Shown here: piece after piece, positions 43,815-53,600 of the stretch
How positions within the stretch are numbered: position 1 is the stretch's first letter
Layout of the letters: the number at the start of each line of letters is the position of its first letter
Assembly (NCBI GenBank): GCA_029876055.1
Contig: CM056876.1
Location: forward strand, 2,046,001 to 2,110,000
Origin: Madurella fahalii
Lineage: Eukaryota; Ascomycota; Sordariomycetes; Sordariales
Length of the DNA: 64,000 nucleotides
Direction of reading: 5' to 3'
Notes under the pieces: model-generated
Told to the model about the DNA's origin: nothing
Databases searched by the model: none
What the model saw: only the letters and a program-made list of their open reading frames with translations
Made by a program: the position numbers and the translations under genes

Positions 43815-44039
43815 AACGCCCCCTCCCCCGCGTTTCCCGACTTGCTCTCGCAGCGTCGTCAAAATTTCTTCCCCACAGTTCACCAGCTTCCCCGCTCAAT
43901 CCTCTTCAGCTCTTCCTGCAAAGGTTGAACTGAACTTTAGCACTCTGCTCCCCAGCTCGCGCTCAAGTTCTTCACACAACACCGCCGCCATTCCCGGCCA
44001 AGACTTTCCCGTCTTCACCACGGCTTCCAATCAGTCATC

Positions 44040-44174
44040 ATGGCTTCCCTCCAGTTCTTCGAGCCTGCCGGCACCATCCGCGCAACAACAGCAACTACAG
44101 CACCTGGATCTGCCGCCTCATCAACAGGACTTTGTTCTGTTCGATCAGCCGATCAAGCACCACCGTCAACCTAA
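44040..44174 (+). promoter_or_regulatory. uORF2 of the CPC1 leader (44 codons)
   Basis: Second upstream ORF, starting MASLQFFEPAGTIR and ending at TAA 44172-44174, in a different frame from CPC1. It is followed by 334 nt without any AUG before the CPC1 start at 44509. This spacing fits inhibitory uORF2 with eIF2-dependent delayed reinitiation, as in Neurospora cpc-1. Confidence 0.75.
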
Positions 44175-44508
44175 TCCCCGCTCTGTCTCGCAACCTTCCG
44201 CCAACGGAGGTGTGAATCTGAATCAGCAACATCGTAGCCAGCCGTTTTTTCCGCAGCAGGCCTCTACATCGCCGTCTCTGCAGAACCAGCGAGTTGCGAA
44301 CATCATCCAGGCAACAGGGCACCAGGCAACTTCTTCGGCTTTCACCAATCGGTTTAGCTCTCCTGCGCAGAACCCGCTCACGCACCAGTTCTACGCCACA
44401 TCTGCACCATCTTCATCTGTCGCTTTGGGCTTGCAAAAGCAAAACAAACCCCCGCGTCCGCCTGTCCCCCTGTTCCAACAAGGCGCTGGTAACGCACCCC
44501 AAGGCAAG

Positions 44509-45294
44509 ATGAACATCCAAGGTAACTACCGCTACTCTGCCCAGCGAGTCCCGTATGCGCGGCAGCAAGGCTCACACTCCGCACCAGGCCTGGACTTGGA
44601 CGACTTCACCGCCTTTGAGGGTGGCGCTTCTACCACGGCGTACTCTTCGCCTGCTCTTCCGACCGTGTTCGACTTGGGCACAAGCACATCGAGCTCCACA
44701 ACCAACATGGGCACTGTTTCGCCTCAGGACCTCTTGGTCCACGAGCCGTTCTTGTCTGCCCCGAACTCGACCGCCCTCACCGCTCTCACCTCGCCCTCCA
44801 TCTATAACGAGTCGCCCGACTTTGGTGACGGTTATGATGTGTCTCCCAATTTTGGAAGCGGCGATTTCGATGGCGGCGTTGGTGGTGACAGCTGGTTCCC
44901 GCTCTTCCCACCGGCCGAACCCCAATCCAAGTTGTCGCAGAAGCCTGTCAACCCTGACAGTTCTCCTGCGTCCACTTCGGATGACCTGGAGGTGGTTGAA
45001 TCTGGCGCCCGACGTCACCGTCGCAAGTCTTCCGGCACCTCTCCCCCGTCTGGCCGCCACTCTTCGGTAGCCGGTGTAAGCTCTCGTCGGCGTGACAAGC
45101 CCCTGCCTCCAATCATCGTGGATGACCCTACCGATGTCGTCGCCATGAAGCGAGCCCGCAATACCCTTGCTGCTCGCAAATCACGCGAGCGTAAGGCTCA
45201 GCGCCTGGAGGAGCTCGAGGAGAAGATCGCCAAGCTGACAGAGGAGCGTGATCACTGGAAGAACAAGGCGTTAGCATATGGTGCAAAAGAGTAA
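44509..45294 (+). CDS. cpc-1: CPC1 / GCN4-type bZIP activator of amino-acid biosynthesis
   Basis: Master transcription factor of cross-pathway (general amino-acid) control, nuclear, binding TGACTCA. The canonical form of 261 residues starts at ATG 44509; the length is close to Neurospora CPC1. The activation region is acidic and aromatic (LDLDDFTAFEGG, TSPSIYNESPDFGDGYDVSPNFGSGDFD, DSWFPLFPP). The conserved linker RRDKPLPPIIVDDPTDVVAMKRARN leads into the basic region NTLAARKSRERKAQRLEEL and a leucine zipper of about four heptads (LEELEEKIAKLTEERDHWKNKAL). No intron. The leader holds exactly two AUGs between 43618 and 44508, both uORF starts. Expression is therefore expected to rise on starvation through the CPC-3/GCN2-eIF2alpha route. 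Confidence 0.93.
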   Translation: MNIQGNYRYSAQRVPYARQQGSHSAPGLDLDDFTAFEGGASTTAYSSPALPTVFDLGTSTSSSTTNMGTVSPQDLLVHEPFLSAPNSTALTALTSPSIYNESPDFGDGYDVSPNFGSGDFDGGVGGDSWFPLFPPAEPQSKLSQKPVNPDSSPASTSDDLEVVESGARRHRRKSSGTSPPSGRHSSVAGVSSRRRDKPLPPIIVDDPTDVVAMKRARNTLAARKSRERKAQRLEELEEKIAKLTEERDHWKNKALAYGAKE

Positions 45295-46080
45295 ACTTGA
45301 CGATTGGCAACTTTTCTTCTGGCTTCGTCGAATGACATTGTACCCCCCGATGTCTCATCAGCGTTGGGGGAGGGGGCTTACTGAGTTCTTTCTTCTCTAT
45401 CTATTTTGTATCATGGATTCCCTAGTTTGGCCGGCTGTCTGCTATTATCTTTGCAGGCTTGGGTGGATGAGTTTGTGTACTTTTTCTGTGTTTCTTAGGG
45501 TTGGAAACTATCGTTTTCCTATTTCCTACTCGAACACGTTGTGTGAACTTGGGCGGAAAAGATCGTGAACGAAGTGATTAGATTTGAATACTGCTTGCTG
45601 TCTACCTTTGCCGTGTGACCTTCGATTGAAACTAACCGAGGAGCTCAATGCCGAGTCATTCGCTCCTGGACGAACTCTGAGACACAAGAAGCCTAAATCG
45701 GTTGCTTGCAGTATTCACTTCCGTTTCTCAACCCTCTTCTAGAAAGCCTATGTCTCGTTGGAGACAAGCAACAGGGAGGCCGTTTCCATTTGTTAGAGCG
45801 GAATGCAGAGATCACACACTAGGACCACACCAGGAGGAGAGATAATGAACCATCTAGCAGGGTGAATGCACTCCGATTCAATTCGCCATGGACTGATGAA
45901 TGACTAAATATCCGGCTCCCGTCCCCAAGTACTCCCCTTCCCCTTTCCCACCACAACCATACCATTATCATCACATACCTGCTTCCTTCCATTCAACACC
46001 AACCCCCCTTGTTACTCCCCCTCTTCCTTCCCCGTCTTCCTGCCCGCTTACTCCATAAAGCAACCCTGAAAGCAAAAGCC

Positions 46081-46102
46081 AAAAAAAAAAAAAAAAAAAA
46101 AA
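46081..46102. repeat. Poly-A tract (22 A)
   Basis: Uninterrupted A run on the plus strand in the convergent intergenic region. Confidence 0.95.
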
Positions 46103-46485
46103 CAGATAAAACGAGAAAAAAAAACAAACAACGATGGCCTAAAACTTGATAAGAAACGAAACCAGAAATAGAGAAACACATCACTTGGCTTTTTATGTAT
46201 CCCTTTACACCTCGCAGCAGCAAAATCGGACCGGTCGGACGGTGAAAGGCTGAAAAAGAACAAGTAAAACAGCAACCCATCAAACATCCCATCATGAGTA
46301 GTAGATACTGCCAGGCTTGCTTGCTTGTTTGCTTGCTTCCGTTTTCCCCGCACCTAAGAGGAGAAAGGAAGGAAGAAAACTAGGGCTCAGAGAGAAAGCC
46401 AAAACACAGTAAAGCAAGCCATGATATGCATGCACATGCCATCCATCCATCCATCCATTACCACAGTTTCGGTCGTCAATAATCG

Positions 46486-46486
<1 letters not shown>

Positions 46487-46520
<34 letters not shown>
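46487..46520. repeat. (GA)n dinucleotide microsatellite
   Basis: About 17 GA units in the convergent intergenic region. Confidence 0.95.
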
Positions 46521-46522
<2 letters not shown>

Positions 46523-47059
46523 ATCAGACGGGGAAAGAGAGAGGGGGAGAGAAGGAAAAGCCAACAGACGCAAAGCAAGAGAGCAAGCTCTGCCAGACGT
46601 TACAAAACTCATAGAGGAAGGTTAAAATAAAGCAAAGTAGCAGTAGCAGCAAGACAGACGGGAAACTGAACTGAACTTGAGCTCTCTAAAAGTTCCATAA
46701 CCACCGCCTGCTTCGTCTTCATCGTTCTCCCCCATTCCCCTCCTGCTTCTCCTTGCTGCTCAATGCGTCCATGCCATGCCATGCCATGCGCATGCACCTG
46801 CACACGCGCTAAGTAAACCGTCATGTTAATATGCTCCTCTTCTTCGTCTTCGTCTTCTCCAGTTCTCCCCTATATGCAGCCCTTTTTCTCTTTGGTCGTA
46901 TGCTCAAGAAGTCGATCAACAGTATTCGTACATGTACAGAGGCGCAGGGATTCGGTAGCTCGCTTGTTAGGAAGGAGGGAAAAACAAGGCAACGTAGGGA
47001 AGTTACGAAAGTTGCGGGTCGAAGATACAAGGTTTTGTAAAAGCTGTCCCAGCCTGGAC

Positions 47060-50000
47060 TTAGCTGACAGTCATCAGTTGCATCCTCGGCGACTCGACCG
47101 ACGCCCTACTCAGGACCGAGTTGCCGCTGTGCGTCTTAGGCAGCCGCTTGGGTGAACTTGAAGCCGGATCCGTGAAGACCCGCGTGAAGGCGGGACTCCC
47201 GTCCGGGTTGTTGTGCCGGGAGTGCCGTTCCCGCCGCGGGGTCCCGGCAGGGCTCTGCGTGAGCAGCTCTGCGCGGCGGACCGCGTCCGAGAGTGAGTCC
47301 CGGAGCTGGCCAGCGCGCCTCACAAGCTCTTGGAGGCTGTTCGTATCGAAGAACAGCTTCGTGTCGGGAGTCTTGGCAGGCGTGGCTTTCGCAGTCTCTG
47401 TCGTGGACCGCTGTTGTTTCATGGCTTCAATTACCGTCGAGATGATGGCAGAATTGCGGCTCGGACTCGACGATCCATCGGGAGTGCGTGATATGGCAGA
47501 CTTGGTGCTCGCTTCGGCCGACGGCCAATTGCCAAAGATGTCGTCGTCGGGAGAAAACACGGACCTGCGCCGTGGACTATGGCGTTCCCGTACCACCGCC
47601 GTTTTGGACATTTCAAGCTCCGTAATCCCGAAGGGATCGTCGGCATGGTCGAGGAAGGACCCGTCAAATCCTTCGTCTAAAAACCGATCATCATCGGCCT
47701 TTGACCGATCAAAGTCCATTGACGGCTTGGATGACCCTAGTTCCTCAGGTTCGTCCTCGTCTGGCGACGCCAGAGCAATGATGTTCTCCGCCTCGGCCCA
47801 CTTCGATGCCGCTGGGCCGTGGAGGATATCAAGGTCTTTGCCGTGCCGACATAGTCGTTTTAGATCATTGACTAGGAGTGATAACTCACGAATCTGGCCG
47901 GAATGCGCTCTCACGCTGGGTTGCGTTGCCTGGATCGAAGCGGGAACGACCATCGAGAAGCTTGTAGCGGAGTCCTTGCCTCCGGGCGAGCAAACAGCAG
48001 CCTCGTCCCCGTCAAATTCAAAGTCATCATCCCAGTCTTCACTGGCAGTCTTAGTCCCCAAACCCCAGGTACCAAACTTGGGCGGCGGCTTCGAGCCATC
48101 TGAAGGATCTGGAACGACCGGTACGCTCTGGCTCCGTACATGAGCAGCACCGGGTGGTTTCCGATTCGGGGGGCGGCCACCCCTCAAGTCGAGCTCCTGC
48201 TTCCCATGTACCGTCTTGGGCCGTTGTACGTCCGAATCGTACTTGTCGTGAACCGAAGGCTCGGCCCAGTCGAATATGTTGCTGCGCGGCCTATCGCCCA
48301 AGCTTTGCCGCTGGGGGTCAGGCCCGGCATTGCCGCTAATATTCATAAGAGCGTGTCGTAACGTGGGGCTGACCCTCCTCGAATTGGTCGAACTCGGTGG
48401 TGAAAGATGGTTGCTTAGAGTGTCCTCATCGTCTCGTGCCCAGTCGTCATCGTCATCATCATCAAATGATAATCGTCCAAAGTCGCGGTTGATCAGTGAC
48501 AGCTTCTGCGGGCCGTCAAACCCAAAGCCGTCGTCCTTCCGATCCCGACGCCCAAACTCCGGCGGTTGGGCCAGTTGTGCTGCTCTGATCGGTGTGTGAA
48601 GGCTCTCATCTTCCTCGATGATTTTCGTTTCGCCATCCCATGGGCGGCCAAGCATTTCCTGAATAGACAGCCGTTTCGATCTGCTATTGCTCGTGGTGCT
48701 GGAGGGTGATTCATCAAACATGGACTCCAGGGGCGTTTCGACCGATCTCAACCGATTGGAGGAGGCCACGGTACGGAAAGAATCGTACATATCGTCACTC
48801 TTGAAATCCATATCGTCGTCATCTGCCGCAACACCATCGCGGACCTCAACATCTGAGCCAGCGAGGGTCACAGATCTCTCACCGGACGGCCCTCTGCTGT
48901 GAGGAATACTCGGAGGGCTCTGCGAGCCTTGCATGTAGTTAATAGGGCTATGCAGCGGTCTTGGGCCCACTGCGGAGGAGGATGTCGACAGTCCTGCTCG
49001 CGTAACGTCGATGTTGAAGCTAGAGAGTCGGGTCAACGGGGGAAGGGGAGAGGAAGAATTCCTCTTGCGAGTGCGCGGGCGGTCTATTGGTTTCAGCTCG
49101 GGCTCTTGTTGCTGACCGGTTTGCTGTCGGCCGTCAGGTGGCACGGAGGATCCTTCGGGTCCGGGTTGGAAAGGAGGCTGTGCTGGGTCCGGTGGCGGGG
49201 CCGCGAGGTCCGGTGTGTACCGGCCGCCTCCACTCTTTGCGTCGAGAGTGCTCCGCCTCGGGCGACGAACACTTCCAGTTCTTGCAATCCATTGGCCGGC
49301 CGAACTAAAATGCATTGAGATGGACTTCTTAGCTCGCCGGTCAGGCGTTGAATCGCTCGAGTTGGACAGGTCGCTCGCGAGCTGAGAACTTCGTCGCTTT
49401 CCCGCGAGAGTGACCCCATCCTGCGTCGACTCCTCTTCGTCTGCCAACGACGCGATCTCAGTGATGTACTCCGGCTTGATAAGATGGGCTCGGAAGACCC
49501 GCCCCGGGGTTAACGACACTCTCTTCCGGGGGAACAACCCGTGGTAAGGGCTGTTTCCGCCAGGTGTTCCGGAGGCATCTCGTCCCGTTGAAGTCGATCG
49601 CCGGGCATGGAAGAAAGACGTCCACTTTCCGGGCTGCCGCTTCGCGTCGACGAATGTCGGAGATTTCGGGGAAGTTGGTGAGCATGGGCCCGGCAGGTTG
49701 TAGTGGTCGAGCGAGTATTTTACATCGGGTGAGAATGGTTCGGCAAGAGCACCTTGGTTCTGGAACTGCTGTATTGTTGCAGACCGCTGGTGGCTGGTAG
49801 CAGGTCTTCGAAGCGTCAAGACCTGCGAGCCTCGACGTGGCCTATCACCCGCTGTCCCATTTTGCCCAGATGTTGCCCTTTTCACCAGTTTATTCGGAGC
49901 GGCATGTAGTGCCGGTGACTGTCCAAGCATTGGGACCCCAGAGCCATGTGAGAAGGTCATCGAGGACGAGTCTGGCCCAACGCTCGATCTCCGACTCCCG

Positions 50001-50655
50001 TGCTGGGACAGCGGTCGAAGAGAAAGCCGCCGTATCCAAGATTCCCTTGACGACACCGAATCGCGGGCATTCTCTGCAATTGGCCGAGACGTTACGTCGC
50101 CCTGTCGTATGATAGACTGTCTCGTACTGCTAGGTTTCGGAGACGAGACATGAACACCGCTCGGGGACCGTGGGGAGCAGGTCGGGTCGATCGGATGCGA
50201 CGTAAGGGGTCCGGGGCCCGCATCGACGAGTTGGCGGAAGGAGGCGTATGGGAAGTCATCGGCCGGGGACGAGCACATATAACTAGGGGCGGCACTTGTG
50301 CGGGGACGGGGTGGCTCAGGCGCTACTCGAAAGCCGTCGTAGTCGGCAGGGAATATCCGTTGGCGGTGGTTCGGCCACGGCGCTTCAGATTCGGGAGCTT
50401 GGCCAAAGACCAGACCGGCAGCCGCGGCCGCGATGGCGGTGCCGGTGCCCACAAGCTGTGACAAATATGTTAGTATCTTACACCTAACCCGCCATCGACG
50501 TACAAGAGATGGTCTTCGCGCAATTTCACGGGTTCGTTTCGTTGGTTTGTGCAGAACTTCAAACCCAGCATCTGTTTGTATGCTCTGTGGTTTGTATTTC
50601 TGCCCAAGGCCCAGCGACGGCTCGTTCGCCAACTTACACTCGGCACTGCCTGCAT
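47060..50655 (-). CDS. Large uncharacterised Ser/Pro-rich protein with N-terminal hydrophobic segment
   Basis: A tiny first exon, 50655-50638 (MQAVPS), splices through a 182-nt intron (donor GTAAGT, branch CTAAC, acceptor CACAG) to exon 2, 50455-47060. The product has 1137 residues. Without this splice the long frame has no ATG near its 5' end. The N-terminus LVGTGTAIAAAAAGLVFG is hydrophobic. The rest is mainly disordered, with many RRxS and SP sites that look phosphorylatable (RRSTST, RRSSVGP, SPKSPTF). It includes an acidic patch (LSFDDDDDDDWARDDED), a DWDDDFEF motif, and ordered-looking segments (GQIRELSLLVNDLKRLCRHGKDL; NSLQELVRRAGQLRDSLSDAV). I do not recognise the family. WDDDFE motifs occur in some septation and mitotic-exit proteins, but that link is weak. 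Confidence 0.8.
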
Positions 50656-53600
50656 TCTGGCTGCAGGTTGTTATGTCAACGGCAAACGGCCGCGAAAGGG
50701 AGGAAGGGCGAGGAGGGATTTGGTTTTCGTGATGGTCGTAGTTTGCATCGTCAGGGCATTACGAAAGAGGAATTCTTGGGTCGGGAATGAGCCGGAGGTG
50801 GAATGTGGACAATGAAGGCGCGTTCTTGCCGGTTCGAATACGGCCCCTGGGAAGGCACCCACGCGCCGGATACCGTTGCCAATGCGAGGTGGGCGGGTTG
50901 TGACCGAAGGGCTCTCCCCCCTCCCGGCGCGGACGAGAGTAGGGCGCCGGTGCCGTACGTCGTGGAGAAACACGGTTTGCGGGCGCGCGGTCGGCGGTGC
51001 TGCGGGCAGCCAGCTGAGGGCGAGGCAGTCCACAACACAGGCCGGTCGCTACTAATGGTTTCTTTTTGTTTTCCACTGGCGGGTCGCAATTGCAGATTGG
51101 CTGCGTCTGGAGGTGGCCGCAGCCGTGGCCTGGAGCGCTCGCTTCTCGATTCGTTCGACACGGGGCGGAGAAGACGGCCGTTTGTGCCAAAACAACAACC
51201 CAAAGCTTTCCCCCCAAGACGCGACACGAAGGACGTAATTCAGCGGGTCATGACCAGAATACAGCAAAAGAAAGAGAGAGACCCAGAAAAACGGTCGAGG
51301 GCAAAAAGCAAAAATAAAAAGTCAAGAAAAGAGAGGAAAAGCAGCCGAAACCGCAGCAACTCGAGCACCGACGACGTTCAAGGACGGGCGATTCACCTCA
51401 CGCAACTGGGTCCGCAATGCAAAGGATGGGGAGAATTCCAACACAAGCAGTCGTCCAGGCAGGCCGGGGGGGCATGTTGCTGCGGTGGGGACCCGGCAGG
51501 AGTGCGCTTGTTGTGGGTGGAGGTTTCGAGGCCTGGGCCTGGTCGCTCTGGAGAAGGCTGGGATTGGCCTCTCGATTGTCGCTTTCGGCGACGTTACCAT
51601 ACGGCGTGGGCGACTCAGAGGGAGATGCGCTTGACGCTAGTAGGTGCACGGAGGATTGCCTTGGTTCTGCTGTGTAAATTTCAGGTGTCAACAGCCCTTG
51701 GTTGCTTGGGTAGACGCATCCTCCAATCTCGACAATCTGTGCCTGTTTGATGAGAGATGCAGACCAGTGCATCCGGCGCTGCGCGCTTGCGCATGCCATA
51801 AGCTCACCGCAGAAATTTGCCCGCCCCAGAGCGAAGGCCTCTGAGAGCCAGTCATCCGCCTGCCCCGAACCAACCTGCAACAACGCCTCCCTTCTACACC
51901 AACTCGCCTGCTGAGGTTCGGAGACAATAATGGGAACCCCTGGTACCAGAGTTCTGCTCGTATTGACGGATTCCTCCAGCTTTCCGTGACCAGCGATTCG
52001 TCCTGACCAGCGCGGCGTTTCCCAACAAAACACATGGATGTTTTGCGCCTTCCGCCGCCGATCTGATCTTACTGTAGCACGGAATCGGCCGAGATACCTT
52101 GTCATCTGGGCGCAAACGCACACAAGACAACGATGCCAGGGATACTTTCGGGATTGGGTAGCTGGGCGATTGAATGATCCACCCACGCATCGCTCCACCG
52201 CTTCCAGGGAAACAACACTGCGGCAACAGCAACGCCAATGGGAAGAGGGCATGGTAGTATAATTTCCACGAACCCAAGATCATTCTTCTCGCCCTGCCTC
52301 GGCGCACATGCTGCTTTTGGTAGCAGCCTGCGTGTGCTACGGCTTGTGTTGGTTGTTCGATGCATCCCCCACCACCATCGCGATCTACGAGCTTGGGTCT
52401 TGGTCTTGGTTGGCGTCTCTGCTCCAACTTTTCAGATGGCTTCTTTCCGGTATGGGCTCCTCTTCATGACCTCATCCTCTCCTCGACCCCATCAGTCCCC
52501 GTTCGTCACTATCCGCCAACAGACGACGGACGGACGGACACTTCTACCAGCCAGTCTCGCCCACTAGAATCAAGAAGCCGGTTGTTTAACCTCAGAGAAT
52601 TGCCTAATCCGGTCGGGGGTTTACTATTTTATTTTATTTTACTTCATTTTTCTTGTGTTTTCTTCTTTTCCCCGCAACCAGTCCCGACCCGTGCTGGGCC
52701 GCTTCACTAAGTTACCCAACAGCGGACAACCTAGAGTTATATCAGGCACAGTAAATGTATAATATCGGACCGCCACGGCCAAACACGAGCGCTGAAAGCA
52801 CTAAAGTTCCGCGGGAAGACCGGCCAACTATGTGTTCCCTTCCTGCATATGGCTCTTCTGCAATTGAGCCGTACCGAAAACCAAATCGGAAACAGCTGAC
52901 CACAGATGGCTGCGTGGAGGCATATGAACCTTCTCAAAACTGGCCTGATCCCCCCGCCCCTTCGCCGCTTCCATAAGGCTTAGGAAGCAAAGCAGGATTT
53001 GCCCGAAGGTTGCCTTGCGTTTACTTACATACACAGCCCTCTCTGTGGGCCCTTCCACCCGCGCACAAGAGGAAAATTAGGGGGATCTGCTGGCTCTTAA
53101 CCCCTCGTCCAGTGACACCTCGGTGAGCCTGCTTGCATCAGCGAGCCTAGGTAGCCAGGGCTTGTCGGTGTTCAGCTTACTCGCAGGAGAGATCTTGGGA
53201 TCTCCGTTGCAACCACCACCCCCATGCCCCTCTCCCAACCCAGCTTGCTGGTTGGCGAAAAAGCACATGGACTGAAGTACTAAACCGGGCCGAGATGGAA
53301 TGGGGAGGTGCGGAGCGGAGACGGAAAGCGGGCGTGCCTCATTGATTCATCAGCTATAAGTTGGGTGCATTAATATTGCCTCCCCCTTCCTTACACAGCG
53401 ACATGGGTAAAACTTGGATCTGTGGTTAGGGTCCAGTGCTGTTTTGCCAGATCTGGTCTCGTCCCAGGCCGCGTCACACAAACCTCATGCTGTCTCTTGC
53501 GGTGCCTGACAAAAGGATCGGGACGTTGTTCAACAGTTTGTAATTTGCGTCTTACTTGTTTCCCTCTCTTGTCCCAGAGGAACGACGGGGTGAGGGAACG

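Larger units (their letters stand above)
43594..44508 (+). other. Open in-frame N-terminal extension of CPC1
   Basis: The CPC1 reading frame stays open for 915 nt before the canonical ATG; the nearest in-frame stop is TGA at 43591. Its 3' half is rich in Gln, Ser and Pro and looks protein-like (HQQDFVLFDQP, LQNQRVANIIQATGHQATSS, FYATSAPSSSVAL). The only in-frame ATG is at 43615, possibly upstream of the transcription start, because a CT-rich start-site-like tract lies at 43720-43760. Near-cognate codons in frame upstream of uORF2 include CTG at 43693 and CTG at 43930. In Neurospora crassa, non-AUG initiation producing extended CPC1 isoforms has been reported. Whether it happens here is an inference. 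Confidence 0.7.
45295..47059. other. Intergenic 1.8 kb between convergent genes, microsatellite-rich
   Basis: 3' UTR of CPC1 and of the large minus-strand gene. No other gene seen. Contains an A22 run, a CATC repeat (46440-46459) and a GA repeat. Confidence 0.6.

Noticed and set aside
44378..45070. Overlapping frames on both strands inside the CPC1 coding region
   Set aside because: Shadows of the bZIP gene; no conserved motif in the other frames.
50820..50860. T-arm-like sequence GCCGGTTCGAATACGGC
   Set aside because: One stem pair mismatches, and no acceptor, D or anticodon arms fit upstream or downstream, so it is not a tRNA gene.
51398..52252. 285-codon minus-strand ORF
   Set aside because: No recognisable domain, no coding-like composition, and several equally long overlapping frames on both strands. 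Treated as chance in GC-rich intergenic DNA.
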